The notes: generated by a model not told the origin, from the sequence alone. A DNA stretch of 64,000 nt from Sphingobium naphthae (GCF_020782235.1 NZ_JAJGNO010000001.1:248001-312000), one strand, 5' to 3'; positions 8,779 to 17,911 are shown, counted from the stretch's first letter. Translations and numbers: made by a program.

Positions 8779-9833
8779 CCCATCATGGCGACGAATGCGA
8801 AGAAGAGCGACAGCGACACGCAGGCAAAGCCGTAGAGCAGCGGCAGCCGCAACAGCGTGCCGGTGCGCGAAAGCTGATAGGCGTCCTTGAACTGCCGGTA
8901 CATGTGCCAGGCCGCGAACAGGATCAGCCCGAACGTGATGAGGCCGCTGGCGACATGCATCGCGGTCAGCAGCATCGACAGCGAGAAGAGCAGCGACATG
9001 AAGGCGATCGAGTAGGTCACATAGATCGCATGATCGTAGATTTTGAAGCGGCGGCTGAAGGGAAAGAGCAGCCACAAGAAAGGAAGCGAGATGAGGATCA
9101 GCGCCCAGGAAAATTTATAGGCGTTGGCCTTGAGCTTGTAATAGGCCAGATCCGGGTTCTTCGCGGCCGCGCTCACCGCCTTGCCGACGGTCTTGGCGAC
9201 GCCGCCATTGACGCCTTCCCCGGTCAGCGAGTCCGTCAGATTGCCGGCCAGCGTCAACCCGTCCCGCTCCGCCCGCGCCTCATCCAGCTTTTCCGCCAGC
9301 GATTCGCGCCTGCCCTGCGAAATGCCGGGCTCGGCCAGATCGGCTTCGATCTTGCGGATGCGAGCGTCGGCCTTCGCCTGCTCCTGCGTCAATTCTGCGC
9401 GCGCGCCCGCGTCCATCTGAACGCCCTTGCCCTCCCCCTCCGGCCCATGATGGCTGGTGAGCGAGAAAATGGCGTACATGAGGAACGCGCTGAACAGGAA
9501 CAGGGCGAAGGGCGACACGAACTTGGCCCGTTCGCCATGAACATAGCGGCGCGTCAGCTTGCCCGGGCGCAGGGCAAGTTCCGGCAGGGTGGTGAAGACC
9601 TTGCCTTCCAGATGCAGCACGCCATGCGCCAGATCATGACCGATCGCGGAGAAGCTGCGATGCAGATGCGCGGCCTGCCCGCACTGGGCGCAGTAAGGAC
9701 CCTCCAGCGTGGCGCCGCAATTAAGGCAGGCGCCATGGCCGGCCTGCTGCGCCTCGCCATGGGACGGCTCGACCGCCCGCGCCAGCATCGCTCCGGTGAC
9801 AGCGTCACCCGCCGCTTCGATTCCCCCAGTCAT
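8775..9833 (-). CDS. DUF3667 membrane protein with zinc-ribbon N-terminus
   Basis: The protein has 352 residues. Residues about 35-56 carry a CxxC...CxxC zinc ribbon ('CLNCGATLEGPYCAQCGQ'). A conserved amphipathic region ('FTTLPELALRPGKLTRRYVHGERAKFVSP') leads to a first membrane helix. A predicted coiled coil (about 140-190, rich in E/A/R) and three to four more membrane helices follow. This is the DUF3667 layout; its function is not established. The ATG lies eight bases after GATAAT, so it may also be expressed from a leaderless promoter. Confidence 0.83.
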   Translation of the reverse strand: MTGGIEAAGDAVTGAMLARAVEPSHGEAQQAGHGACLNCGATLEGPYCAQCGQAAHLHRSFSAIGHDLAHGVLHLEGKVFTTLPELALRPGKLTRRYVHGERAKFVSPFALFLFSAFLMYAIFSLTSHHGPEGEGKGVQMDAGARAELTQEQAKADARIRKIEADLAEPGISQGRRESLAEKLDEARAERDGLTLAGNLTDSLTGEGVNGGVAKTVGKAVSAAAKNPDLAYYKLKANAYKFSWALILISLPFLWLLFPFSRRFKIYDHAIYVTYSIAFMSLLFSLSMLLTAMHVASGLITFGLILFAAWHMYRQFKDAYQLSRTGTLLRLPLLYGFACVSLSLFFAFVAMMG

Positions 9834-9900
9834 GGCGACAGATTATCAGCGGTGTATGACGGACGCCAGACAGCTTGTGCGGGAGCCTGGCGCGTCCCGT

Positions 9901-10572
9901 TCAGGCCGCGGCGAGCTTGCCTGAATAGAGCAGCCGGCCCTGTCCCAGCAAGCCCAGCACCTGCGGCACGATATGCGGCGCAACCGCGAAGCAGCCTTCG
10001 CTGCGCCCGCATTTGCCCCAGGCGGCGACATGATCCTCGGTCACATAATCGGCGCCATGAACGACGATGGCCCGCGCTTCGGCGTTGTTGTTCTGCGGAT
10101 CGAGCCCGGCGAGACGCATGGAGCGGCCATGCTGGCCGACATATTCCATCTCCGTCCGGAATGCGCCCTGGCAGCTGGCGAGCGAGTTGAACTCATTGGA
10201 GAAGCTGTGCAGCCAGCCCGAATGGCCCGGGTCCGAGCCGCGACCATGAGACACGAGATAGCTGTTCGCCTGCCCGCTCACCAGGTCGACGATGTGCATC
10301 CGCAGATCCTTCGACGGCGCGTCGAAGTCGACGATGCCGACCCGATCCCGCAGCGTGAAGGCCCGGCCATGCTGGTCGAGCGCCGCGCGGGCGCGATCCA
10401 GCAAGGCGGCGTAGCGCGGCAGCGGTTTGGCGGGCGTCGCCGGAACGCGCGGAACCGGAGCCGGCGTGGCGGGTTGAGGCAGGGTCGGCGGCGCGGCGCG
10501 TCCCATGCTGTCGGACAGAAACGAGAAGGCGAGTCCGCTTAAAGCGAACTTCGTGAAATTGCGGCGATCCAT
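9901..10572 (-). CDS. Murein L,D-transpeptidase catalytic-domain family protein (YkuD_2 type)
   Basis: The protein has 223 residues. The N-terminus 'MDRRNFTKFALSG' looks like a Tat or Sec signal, followed by a Pro/Ala-rich linker. The catalytic part shows 'HSGWLHSFSNEFNSLASC', 'VVHGADYV' and 'GRSEGCFAV', matching the His and Ser-x-Gly-Cys of the YkuD_2 family. It should act on periplasmic peptidoglycan. A TATATT box ends six bases before the ATG with no Shine-Dalgarno. The lipoprotein and a larger L,D-transpeptidase lie upstream on the same strand. Confidence 0.88.
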   Translation of the reverse strand: MDRRNFTKFALSGLAFSFLSDSMGRAAPPTLPQPATPAPVPRVPATPAKPLPRYAALLDRARAALDQHGRAFTLRDRVGIVDFDAPSKDLRMHIVDLVSGQANSYLVSHGRGSDPGHSGWLHSFSNEFNSLASCQGAFRTEMEYVGQHGRSMRLAGLDPQNNNAEARAIVVHGADYVTEDHVAAWGKCGRSEGCFAVAPHIVPQVLGLLGQGRLLYSGKLAAA

Positions 10573-10578
10573 GCCCGC

Positions 10579-10607
10579 AATATAGCAAAGCTATCGCCCC
10601 GGTTGAA
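10579..10607 (-). promoter_or_regulatory. Candidate promoter of the YkuD_2 gene (leaderless type)
   Basis: TTCAAC (10602-10607), 17 bases, then TATATT (10579-10584), ending six bases before the ATG on the minus strand. A GC hairpin (GCCCCGG at 10596-10602, CCGGGGC at 10610-10616) overlaps the -35 and could instead be the end of the lipoprotein transcript. Confidence 0.4.
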
Positions 10608-10624
10608 CCCCGGGGCGCGCGACT

Positions 10625-10939
10625 TTACTCGCCCGCGTTGCTCGCTTCGTCTGCCGGCATGCCCGGTTCGCCGTCGCGCGGGAGCCGCGATGTCATGCCG
10701 CTGGCTTCCGCATCATCCAGAATCTGCTGTTCTTCGGAAATGGATGGCGGCGGCGCGACAGGCGCCGGCTCGGCGACATTCTGCGGCTCGGGAGCGGGCG
10801 CTTCGGGCTCCTCGACGATGACATTCTCGACCGGCGGTTCGACCAGATTGTTGGTCGGTGCGGGCGCTTCCTCTTCCTTCTTGCCGCAGGCGGACAGGAT
10901 GAGCGCGCCGGAAAGGGCGATGAGGGCGAATTTGCGCAT
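10625..10939 (-). CDS. Small acidic lipoprotein
   Basis: The protein has 104 residues. The lipobox 'LILSAC' predicts lipidation at the Cys near residue 18. The rest is low-complexity and rich in Glu, Pro and Ala ('VEEPEAPAPEPQNV'), likely disordered. It lies five bases after the end of the L,D-transpeptidase, so the two are probably co-transcribed. It could be an accessory to cell-wall cross-linking, but only position suggests this. Confidence 0.72.
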   Translation of the reverse strand: MRKFALIALSGALILSACGKKEEEAPAPTNNLVEPPVENVIVEEPEAPAPEPQNVAEPAPVAPPPSISEEQQILDDAEASGMTSRLPRDGEPGMPADEASNAGE

Positions 10940-10944
10940 GGGGA

Positions 10945-12414
10945 TCAGTCCTTCGATGCGATAGAGGCGGGAGCGGGAGCGGCGGTGGGATCGGCGCGGC
11001 TGCTCGACGCCTCGATCTTCTGCGCCAGCAGCTTGTCCCAGCCATAGGGGTCGTTGCGGAAACTGACCACGCCGTCATTATTGGCGAAGGCCGTCCAGTA
11101 GAGCAGGTAGACCGCGACATTCTGCGGCAGCGACACGCGCTGCGTCTTGCCCTCGTCGATCAGATTCTGGATCTGCCCGTTCAGGTCGGGATCGGCCGAC
11201 ACCATCTGCTCCGCCAACGCCACCGGCTTTTCCAGGCGGATGCAGCCATGGCTGGCCAGCCGGTCATAGCTGGAGAATTTGCCGCGCGCCGGCGTGTCGT
11301 GCAGATAGACGGCGAAGGGATTGTTGAAGTCGAACTTCAACCGGCCCAGCGCGCTGTTGGGGCCGGCCGGCTGGACGATGCGCTCGCCGCCCTCGGGCGT
11401 CTTGACGATCTTGTAGCCTTGCCGGATCAGGGTCGCGCGCCCCTTGGGGAACAGTTCGCGCTTGGCGATCGACATCGGCACGTTCCATGGCGGATTGACG
11501 ACGATCGAATGAATGCTGGAGGCGAGCATCGGCGTCTGATTGTCCGGGCTGCCCGTGACGGCGCGCATCGACGTGACGGGCTGGTCACCTTCGAACAGGG
11601 TCAGCACGGCGGCGGCGATATTCACCTGCACCCGGTTGACCGGCAGGCTGCGCGGCATCCAGCGCCAGCGCTCCATATTGGCCATGATCGCGGCGATGCG
11701 ATCGTCGACGCTGACATTGAGCGCCGCGAGCGTGCGCGTATCCAGATTGCCGGTGGGGTTGAGGCCATAGCGGCGCTGCGCTCGCTGCACGATGTCGGTC
11801 AGGCTCTCGCCCGGAGTGACGGCAGGATCCTCCATCGCGATGCGCTTGCGCACGGCATCGGGAGAGGAGGCGGCCGACAGCGGCTGCCATCCGCCCTGAT
11901 CGCGGATCGCTTCATAGCGAGCCAGACCCTGGCGCAGCGTCTCATAGCCGGCCCAGGGCGGCGTCAGCCTGTTGGCCCATTGCTCCAGACCATCCTCGGC
12001 CACCGCCTTGGCGAGACCCGGACGTGGGTCGAAAGGCTCCGGCCGCAGCGCCCAGATGTCGAGAAAGTCGGCGGTGTCGACGCGCCCGGTGCTGAGCGCG
12101 CGCGCCCGGTCGAGCATGGCGCTGACCAGCGCTTCGCCATGAAGCGGGCCGCTGCGCTTCTGCCGCGCCATCAGCCCCTGGGCAGCGCCGGTCTTCAGCC
12201 AGTCATTGGCCCAGGCTTCCTGCGCGGCCGACAGCGGCGGGACCGGCACCGGGGGCCGCAGCGCCGGGATCGGCTGAACCATGCCCGACCCGGGCAGGGT
12301 CGGCGCGACGGCGGGCGGCGGCGTCTGCGCGGCGAGTGGCAGGATGGTGAGCGGCTGAGCGAGAAGGCCGATCAGCGCGGGCGCAGGGAAACGGATCATG
12401 CGGGGACGGTTCAT
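10945..12414 (-). CDS. L,D-transpeptidase (LdtD/YcbB-like)
   Basis: The protein has 489 residues with an N-terminal signal sequence ('ALIGLLAQPLTILPLAAQ'). An N-terminal scaffold domain is followed by a peptidoglycan-binding segment near residues 195-215 ('YGLNPTGNLDTRTLAALN'), then the YkuD catalytic domain. The active site is 'YLHDTP' ... 'SSYDRLASHGCIRLEKP', with the catalytic Cys in SHGC. It forms 3-3 cross-links or attaches proteins in the periplasm. A -10-like TATCTG ends seven bases before the ATG and no Shine-Dalgarno is visible. Confidence 0.92.
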   Translation of the reverse strand: MNRPRMIRFPAPALIGLLAQPLTILPLAAQTPPPAVAPTLPGSGMVQPIPALRPPVPVPPLSAAQEAWANDWLKTGAAQGLMARQKRSGPLHGEALVSAMLDRARALSTGRVDTADFLDIWALRPEPFDPRPGLAKAVAEDGLEQWANRLTPPWAGYETLRQGLARYEAIRDQGGWQPLSAASSPDAVRKRIAMEDPAVTPGESLTDIVQRAQRRYGLNPTGNLDTRTLAALNVSVDDRIAAIMANMERWRWMPRSLPVNRVQVNIAAAVLTLFEGDQPVTSMRAVTGSPDNQTPMLASSIHSIVVNPPWNVPMSIAKRELFPKGRATLIRQGYKIVKTPEGGERIVQPAGPNSALGRLKFDFNNPFAVYLHDTPARGKFSSYDRLASHGCIRLEKPVALAEQMVSADPDLNGQIQNLIDEGKTQRVSLPQNVAVYLLYWTAFANNDGVVSFRNDPYGWDKLLAQKIEASSSRADPTAAPAPASIASKD

Positions 12415-12421
12415 GCTGGAC

Positions 12422-12449
12422 CAGATAGCGCAAAGCTTCCTAGGTTCAA
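12422..12449 (-). promoter_or_regulatory. Candidate promoter of the LdtD-like gene (leaderless type)
   Basis: TTGAAC (12444-12449), 16-base spacer, TATCTG (12422-12427), then seven bases to the ATG. It sits in the divergent gap shared with the deacetylase-like gene. Confidence 0.45.
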
Positions 12450-12470
12450 ATCGCGATAGCGGAAAAGATC

Positions 12471-13370
12471 ATGCTGCACGTTGTTCATTATCCGGCCTAT
12501 GTCTCCCCTGCAACACCCGGCAGTGCTCATCGGTTCGACAAATATGGGCTGGTGATGGATGCCCTGCGCGAAAGCGGGGCGGCGATGACCGTGCATGCGC
12601 CCGAGCCCATGGCGCGCGCTTGGGTGGAAGCGGTGCACGACCCGGCTTATGTCGCCGATGTGCTGAACCTGACGGTGCCAGCGGACAAGGCGCGGCGGAT
12701 CGGCTTTCCGATCACCGAGCGGGTGGCGCGGCGCGCGATGCTGTCGCCCGGCGGCACATGGGCGGCGGCGCGGCTGGCCCGGCTGCATGGCTATGCTGCC
12801 AATGCGGCCGGCGGCAGCCATCATGCGTTTTACGACACCGGCGCGGGCTATTGCGTGTTCAACGACCTCGCCATCGCCGCCAACCGACTGATCGCGGAAC
12901 GGGAAGCGACGCGCATCCTGATCCTGGACCTGGACGTGCACCAAGGCGACGGCACCGCTGCGCTGCTGGCCGATCGCGCCGACATCTTCACCCTCTCCAT
13001 CCATGCCGAGCGCAACTTTCCGGCGCGCAAGGCGCGGTCGACGCTGGACATTGCGCTGGAGGACGAAACGGGCGACGACGCCTATCTGGCGGTGCTGGAG
13101 GATGTCGTGCCGCGCGTGCTCGATGGCTTCGCGCCCGACCTCATCCTTTATCAGGCGGGCGTCGATCCGCATGGCGACGACCGGCTGGGGCGCCTCGCCA
13201 TGACCGACGCGGGGCTCGACGCGCGCGACCGCTTCGTCCTGCGCCAGGCGCGTTTACGGGGCGTCGCGGTCGCCAGCACCATGGGCGGCGGCTATGGCGC
13301 GGACCGGATGCTGATCGCGCGCCGCCATGCCGCCTGCATGATCCGCATGGCCGAGGAAGCGGCGGCCTGA
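12471..13370 (+). CDS. Histone-deacetylase-family hydrolase
   Basis: The protein has 299 residues with the arginase/deacetylase fold signatures: 'GGSHHAF' (active-site His pair), '[11 protein letters not shown]' (zinc ligands Asp and His), '[12 protein letters not shown]' (third zinc ligand Asp) and 'TMGGGYG'. Bacterial members deacetylate small molecules such as polyamines or acetoin-related amides, or have unknown substrates. It is divergent from the LdtD-like gene and convergent, by 10 bases, with the next membrane protein. Confidence 0.9.
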   Translation: MLHVVHYPAYVSPATPGSAHRFDKYGLVMDALRESGAAMTVHAPEPMARAWVEAVHDPAYVADVLNLTVPADKARRIGFPITERVARRAMLSPGGTWAAARLARLHGYAANAAGGSHHAFYDTGAGYCVFNDLAIAANRLIAEREATRILILDLDVHQGDGTAALLADRADIFTLSIHAERNFPARKARSTLDIALEDETGDDAYLAVLEDVVPRVLDGFAPDLILYQAGVDPHGDDRLGRLAMTDAGLDARDRFVLRQARLRGVAVASTMGGGYGADRMLIARRHAACMIRMAEEAAA

Positions 13371-13380
13371 CGCCGACGCC

Positions 13381-13947
13381 TCAATGCATGGTGGTGGCGT
13401 CGGGCCCGACCTTGCGCTCCATCAGCTTCGCCGCAATCAGCCCCGCTGCCGCCAGCGCCAGGAAATCGCTGAACGCGAGATAGAGGAAATAGCCCCAGGG
13501 CGCGTGGTTGAAGACCGGCTGGCCGATATGGAGCCACAGCACCGCGGCGATCGAAAACAGGATGGTGACGCGCATCCTGCTGCCGAAATCGGCGAGCGCG
13601 AAGCGGAGCGCCAGGGCGATCAGCACGCCCACGACCAGGGCCAGGATCAGCCCGCCGATCAGCGCCGCGCCATCGGTGACGGGAAAGCCGCTGCTGTTGT
13701 AGAAGACCTGCGCGATCGGGCCGCGGCCATACAAGGTGGTGCCCTGCGCCGTCGCCGGATCGGGGATGATGTAGACGCCGGTGCCGCTGGCGTTCAGCCC
13801 CTGCGCCAGCGCCGCCTGCAGATTGGCGCTTTCCTGGTCGCCGGCGCGGCTGAGGGCGAGCGCGCTGAGCGGCGTGCCCCAGAAGATGAAGCCGATGACA
13901 TACATGGCGAGGCCGCCCAGCAGCCCCCCGATGACCGAACGAACCAT
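13381..13947 (-). CDS. Membrane protein of unknown function
   Basis: The start ATG at 13947 is preceded by CAGGGGG, giving 188 residues. One membrane segment lies at residues 2-22 and three more between about 95 and 180. A soluble stretch of about 65 residues ('GTGVYIIPDPATAQG') lies between the first and second segments, probably periplasmic. I do not recognise the family with certainty. It is convergent with the deacetylase-like gene. Confidence 0.68.
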   Translation of the reverse strand: MVRSVIGGLLGGLAMYVIGFIFWGTPLSALALSRAGDQESANLQAALAQGLNASGTGVYIIPDPATAQGTTLYGRGPIAQVFYNSSGFPVTDGAALIGGLILALVVGVLIALALRFALADFGSRMRVTILFSIAAVLWLHIGQPVFNHAPWGYFLYLAFSDFLALAAAGLIAAKLMERKVGPDATTMH

Positions 13948-14008
13948 GATGACCCCCTGTTGCGAATGAAGCTGTCGCTTCAACGCAGGACGGGCCGATT
14001 CTTTCCGC

Positions 14009-14341
14009 TCAGTCCTGCGGACGGGCCGCCTTTTCGGCGATGCCCGACACCCCTTCGCGCCGGTCCAGTTCGTCGAGCACGGCGTCGAGCGAAATGTCGA
14101 GGTCTGCGAGCAGCACCAGCAGGTGGAAGAGCAGGTCCGCGCTTTCGCCCACGGCGCCGGGGCGATCGTCGGCCATGGCGGCGATCACGGTCTCCACCGC
14201 CTCCTCGCCCACTTTCTGCGCGATCTTGGCGCGACCCTTCGCCGTCAGCCGGGCGACATAGGAGGCCGCCGGGTCGGCGTCACGCCGCTGGCGGATGGTC
14301 TGTTCGAGCTGGTGAAGAGTCGCGCGCATGCCGCGCATCAA
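14009..14341 (-). CDS. hisE: Phosphoribosyl-ATP pyrophosphatase
   Basis: The protein has up to 110 residues; a downstream ATG at 14329 ('MRATLHQLE') is equally possible. It hydrolyses PR-ATP to PR-AMP, step two of histidine synthesis. The all-alpha MazG-like fold shows its metal-binding motif in 'KVGEEAVETVIAAM' and 'GESADLLFHLLVLL'. It is at the end of the his cluster but is separated from hisF by a PEP-CTERM-like gene. No hisI is fused or present here. Confidence 0.92.
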   Translation of the reverse strand: MMRGMRATLHQLEQTIRQRRDADPAASYVARLTAKGRAKIAQKVGEEAVETVIAAMADDRPGAVGESADLLFHLLVLLADLDISLDAVLDELDRREGVSGIAEKAARPQD

Positions 14342-14371
14342 GCGCCGCGCGCGCGACCCGTCAAACGAAAT

Positions 14372-14647
14372 TTACTTCCGGCGGTTCTTGCGATGCACGA
14401 CGAAGGCCCGGCCGCAGAGCACAGCGGCCCCCATCGCGAACAGCGCCATCTGCTCGGGCTCGGGCACGGGCGTGGGCGTTCCACCCGACGAGCCGCCGCT
14501 GGACGAATGACCGCCCGACGAGGACGAGCTGCTGCCGCCGCCGCATTTGCCGAACCAGCACCACCAGGTCGCCTGCGCCGGCGCCGGCACGGCTGCGCCC
14601 ATCAGGCCGGCGACGCCGGCGACCAGAAGCATCTTTCCGTATTGCAT
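14372..14647 (-). CDS. Short PEP-CTERM-like surface protein
   Basis: The protein has 91 residues. A signal peptide ('LLVAGVAGLMGAAVPAPAQA') is followed by a Trp/Cys patch ('TWWCWFGKCGGG'), a Ser/Gly-rich linker, then 'VPEPEQMALFAMGAAVL' and a basic tail 'HRKNRRK'. That tripartite end is the PEP-CTERM/exosortase sorting layout. It sits between hisF and hisE on the same strand, with about 125 bases upstream and 30 downstream. No exosortase gene is in the window. Confidence 0.75.
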   Translation of the reverse strand: MQYGKMLLVAGVAGLMGAAVPAPAQATWWCWFGKCGGGSSSSSSGGHSSSGGSSGGTPTPVPEPEQMALFAMGAAVLCGRAFVVHRKNRRK

Positions 14648-14772
14648 GTCACACCCCTGCTAACCCAGAAACGGAATATCTGAGGGGATCGCATAATCGA
14701 GCAGCAAGCACCTTGCCATCGCGTTAACCAAGCTGTTTTCGGCGGTCTGTGCCAATTTGATCCATCCGCCGG

Positions 14773-15537
14773 TCAGGCGGCGCGGACGGGCACCCCCGCT
14801 GCGGCCAGCGCGCGATGCGCGTCGCCGACGCTATGCTGGCCGAAATGGAAGATCGACGCGGCCAGCACCGCGCTGGCATGGCCGCGGATCACGCCATCCA
14901 CCAGATGGTCGAGCGTGCCGACGCCGCCGCTGGCGATCACCGGCACCGACACGGCATCGGCGATCATGCGCGTGAGGGCCAGGTCATAGCCCTGCCGGGT
15001 GCCATCGCCATCCATAGACGTGACCAGCAATTCGCCCGCGCCCAGTTCCGCCAGGCGCAGCGCATGCGCCAGCGCGTCGATCCCGGTCGGCTTGCGTCCG
15101 CCATGGGTGAAGATTTCCCAGCGATCCTCGCCGACCTTGCGCGCGTCGACCGAGCCGACGATGCACTGGCTGCCGAAGCGATCGGCGATGTCGGCCACCA
15201 GTTCGGGCCGCACCACCGCCGCGCTGTTGACCGCGACCTTGTCCGCGCCGGCAAGCAGCAGCGCGCGCGCATCGTCGGCGCTGCGCACGCCCCCGCCCAC
15301 GGTTACGGGCATGAAGCAGACCTCGGCCGTGCGCCGCACCACATCCAATATCGTGCCGCGCGCTTCATGCGTGGCGGTGATGTCGAGGAAGCAGAGTTCG
15401 TCCGCGCCGGCCGCATCATAGAGCCGCGCCTGCTCCACCGGATCGCCGGCGTCCTTGAGATCAACGAAGTTGACGCCCTTCACCACGCGCCCATCGGCGA
15501 CGTCGAGGCAGGGAATGACGCGGGTGCGGACGGTCAT
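14773..15537 (-). CDS. hisF: Imidazole glycerol phosphate synthase, cyclase subunit
   Basis: The protein has 254 residues and a full TIM barrel. It joins PRFAR and ammonia from HisH to give IGP and AICAR. The catalytic aspartates are in '[15 protein letters not shown]' and '[12 protein letters not shown]'; phosphate-binding loops include 'VGGGVRS' and 'ASGGVG'. The start overlaps the hisA stop as ATGA, showing translational coupling in the order hisA-hisF. Confidence 0.97.
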   Translation of the reverse strand: MTVRTRVIPCLDVADGRVVKGVNFVDLKDAGDPVEQARLYDAAGADELCFLDITATHEARGTILDVVRRTAEVCFMPVTVGGGVRSADDARALLLAGADKVAVNSAAVVRPELVADIADRFGSQCIVGSVDARKVGEDRWEIFTHGGRKPTGIDALAHALRLAELGAGELLVTSMDGDGTRQGYDLALTRMIADAVSVPVIASGGVGTLDHLVDGVIRGHASAVLAASIFHFGQHSVGDAHRALAAAGVPVRAA

Positions 15538-16271
15538 GCCGCCGCCTGCGCCACCGCCAGCGCGGCCTTGAGGTCGAGGCGGCCGTCATAGAGCGCCCGG
15601 CCGGTGATGACGCCTTCGATGCCTTCGTCGGCATGCAGGCTGAGGACGCGAATGTCGGCGATCCCGGCAACGCCGCCGCTGGCGATCACCGGAATGTCGG
15701 TCGCGCGGGCCAGGTCCACCGTCGCATCGATGTTGCAGCCCTTGAGCAGGCCATCGCGGCCCACATCGGTGAAGAGCAGGCTGGCGACGCCCGCATCCTC
15801 GAACCGGCGGGCGAGGTCGATCACGGCCATGTCGCTTTTTTCCGCCCAGCCATCGGTCGCGACGAACCCGTCGCGCGCATCGACCGCCACGACGATGCCG
15901 CCGGGGAAATCGCGCGCCGCCGCCTTGACGAAGGCGGGATCCTTGAGCGCCGCCGTGCCGATGACGATGCGCGAGACGCCAAGATCGAACCAGCGCTCCA
16001 CCGCTTCCCGGTTGCGGATGCCGCCGCCCAGCTGGACATGGCCTGGAAAGGCCTCGACGATCGCCTCGACCGCTTTCGCATTCACCGCATGGCCCGCAAA
16101 GCTGCCGTCGAGATCGACGACATGCAGATGCTGGGCGCCGGCGCTGGCGAAGAGCAGGGCCTGGGCGGCGGGATCATCGCCATAGACGGTGGCGCGATCC
16201 ATGTCGCCTTCGGCGAGGCGGACCACCTGCCCTCCCTTGAGGTCGATGGCGGGGAAGACGATCAGGGACAT
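15534..16271 (-). CDS. hisA: ProFAR isomerase
   Basis: ATG at 16271 gives 245 residues (a GTG lies one codon upstream). This (beta/alpha)8 isomerase converts ProFAR to PRFAR. Catalytic Asp residues are in '[13 protein letters not shown]' and '[12 protein letters not shown]'; 'LGGGIRN' and 'SGGVAG' are phosphate loops. It lies about 30 bases after hisH and overlaps hisF. Confidence 0.96.
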   Translation of the reverse strand: MSLIVFPAIDLKGGQVVRLAEGDMDRATVYGDDPAAQALLFASAGAQHLHVVDLDGSFAGHAVNAKAVEAIVEAFPGHVQLGGGIRNREAVERWFDLGVSRIVIGTAALKDPAFVKAAARDFPGGIVVAVDARDGFVATDGWAEKSDMAVIDLARRFEDAGVASLLFTDVGRDGLLKGCNIDATVDLARATDIPVIASGGVAGIADIRVLSLHADEGIEGVITGRALYDGRLDLKAALAVAQAAA

Positions 16272-16302
16272 CACAACATCCGTTCGATTGGCTGATGGAC
16301 GA

Positions 16303-16917
16303 TCACGGCCGCCAGTCCAGGAACCGCGCTAGGAAGGACAGGCCGTAGCGCTGGCTTTTTTCCGGGTGGAACTGGCAACCGATGATCGTGTCGCGGGCGA
16401 CCGCGGCGACCAACGGGCCGCCATGGTCGGTGACGGCGGCGACATGGGCGGGGTCAGCCGCTTCGAAATGATAGCTGTGGAGGAAATAGGCCTCGCCCGG
16501 TTCGAGCAGGCCCGCAGCGCCCGTCAGCGTCACGTCGTTCCAGCCCATATGCGGGATCTTGATCGCCGGATCGGCCCGTTCAACCAGACGCACCGTGCCG
16601 GGGATCCAGCCCAGGCCGTCATGCCGGCCGAACTCCTCGCCCGCGTCGGCGAGCAATTGCATGCCGACGCATACGCCCAGGAAGGGCGTGCCGCGCTGAT
16701 TTACGGCCTCGCTCATCGCCTCCACCATGCCGGGGATCGCCACCAGGGCGTCGCGGCAGGCGCGGAAGGCGCCGACGCCCGGCAGCACGATGCGGTCGGC
16801 GCGCGCCACCAGATCGGCATCGGCGGTGATCGCCACATCCTGCGCGCCCGCCTTGCGCAGGGCATTGTGCACCGAATGGAGATTGCCCGCGCCATAGTCG
16901 ATCAGGGCGATGGTCAT
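16303..16917 (-). CDS. hisH: Imidazole glycerol phosphate synthase, glutaminase subunit
   Basis: The protein has 204 residues and a class I glutamine amidotransferase fold. It supplies ammonia to HisF. The triad is visible: Cys in 'GVCVGMQLL' and His/Glu in 'CQFHPEKSQ'. The N-terminal 'IDYGAGNLHSV' is typical. Its start overlaps the stop of the yciI-like gene as ATGA. Confidence 0.96.
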   Translation of the reverse strand: MTIALIDYGAGNLHSVHNALRKAGAQDVAITADADLVARADRIVLPGVGAFRACRDALVAIPGMVEAMSEAVNQRGTPFLGVCVGMQLLADAGEEFGRHDGLGWIPGTVRLVERADPAIKIPHMGWNDVTLTGAAGLLEPGEAYFLHSYHFEAADPAHVAAVTDHGGPLVAAVARDTIIGCQFHPEKSQRYGLSFLARFLDWRP

Positions 16918-17204
16918 GCCAGCAGGCTTTCCATCGTCACGCCGGTCGCCGCCTTGACCGGCACGAACTCGATCAGGTCGAAGGTCGAGAGGCCCTGCGC
17001 GAAGAAGGGATCGGTCGCCGCTTTGGCCTCCAGCTCCGCGCGCGCGCCGCGTGCCAGCAGCACGCCGCCGTCCCGGGGTTCACGCGGGCCGGCGAGCAGC
17101 AGCCAGCCGTCGGCAATGCCTTGGTCCAGCCAGGCGCGATGGTCCGCCCGCACCCGGTCCAGCTGATCCAGCGGCGCGGTATAGGTGAGGGAAATGAGGA
17201 ACAT
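16914..17204 (-). CDS. YciI-family protein
   Basis: The protein has 96 residues of the YciI/YCII fold, with 'HRAWLDQGIADGWLLLAGP' containing the conserved His and the Asp/Gly turn. Members are small dimers related to muconolactone isomerases, mostly of unknown role. It lies between hisB (23 bases) and hisH (4-base overlap), so it is made with the histidine enzymes. A direct role in histidine synthesis is not established. Confidence 0.85.
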   Translation of the reverse strand: MFLISLTYTAPLDQLDRVRADHRAWLDQGIADGWLLLAGPREPRDGGVLLARGARAELEAKAATDPFFAQGLSTFDLIEFVPVKAATGVTMESLLA

Positions 17205-17227
17205 CGCGGATTGGCCTTCGGCTGGGA

Positions 17228-17815
17228 TTACAAAATGCCCTTGGTCGACGGGATCGCGTCGGCCTTGCGCGGGTCGATCTCCACCGCCTGGCGCAGCGCG
17301 CGGGCCAGGCCCTTGAACGCGCTTTCCACGATATGGTGGTTGTTGCTGCCGTAGAGCAGTTCGATATGCAGGGTGATGCCGGCCGCCTGGGCGAAGCTGT
17401 GGAAGAAATGCTCCACCATTTCCGTGTCCCATTCACCCACCTTGGTGACGGTGAAAGGCAGCTTGCACACCAGCCAGGGCCGGCCCGAAATGTCGAGCGC
17501 GACGCGGCTCAGCGTCTCGTCCATCGGCGAATAGACGCTGCCGTAACGGCTGATGCCGCGCTTGTCGCCCAGCGCCTTCGCCACCGCCTCGCCGATCGCG
17601 ATCGCCGTATCCTCGGTCGTGTGATGCTGGTCGACATGCAGGTCGCCCACCGTCTTCACATCCATGTCGATCAGCGAATGGCGCGACAGCTGTTCGATCA
17701 TATGGTCGAAAAAGCCGATGCCGGTGGAGACGGTGTAGAGACCCGTGCCGTCCAGATTGACGGTCACGTCGATCTGCGTTTCCGCAGTGTTGCGGTGAAT
17801 CTCGGCGGTGCGCAT
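17228..17815 (-). CDS. hisB: Imidazoleglycerol-phosphate dehydratase
   Basis: The ATG at 17815 ('[13 protein letters not shown]') gives 195 residues, the monofunctional form without a histidinol-phosphatase domain. Mn-binding His clusters are in '[10 protein letters not shown]', 'DQHHTTED' and '[11 protein letters not shown]'. It is the first gene of the his cluster here. The only promoter-like element ends six bases before the ATG, suggesting a leaderless mRNA. Confidence 0.96.
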   Translation of the reverse strand: MRTAEIHRNTAETQIDVTVNLDGTGLYTVSTGIGFFDHMIEQLSRHSLIDMDVKTVGDLHVDQHHTTEDTAIAIGEAVAKALGDKRGISRYGSVYSPMDETLSRVALDISGRPWLVCKLPFTVTKVGEWDTEMVEHFFHSFAQAAGITLHIELLYGSNNHHIVESAFKGLARALRQAVEIDPRKADAIPSTKGIL

Positions 17816-17821
17816 GGCCGC

Positions 17822-17849
17822 CCTATAGCGCACGGCGCGCAGCATGCAA
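17822..17849 (-). promoter_or_regulatory. Candidate promoter of the his operon (leaderless type)
   Basis: TTGCAT (17844-17849), 16-base spacer, TATAGG (17822-17827), then six bases to the hisB ATG. No Shine-Dalgarno is visible, and there is no room for a his attenuator leader peptide. Confidence 0.5.
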
Positions 17850-17875
17850 TGTGCGGCTGCATCGCGCAGGCGGGC

Positions 17876-17903
17876 TTGACCCCCTGTTTCGTGCCGCTAG
17901 GAC
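17876..17903 (+). promoter_or_regulatory. Candidate promoter of sspB
   Basis: TTGACC (17876-17881), 16 bases, TAGGAC (17898-17903), with the ATG eight bases further on. The -35 is strong, the -10 weak. Confidence 0.4.
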
Positions 17904-17911
17904 ATTGGGCC

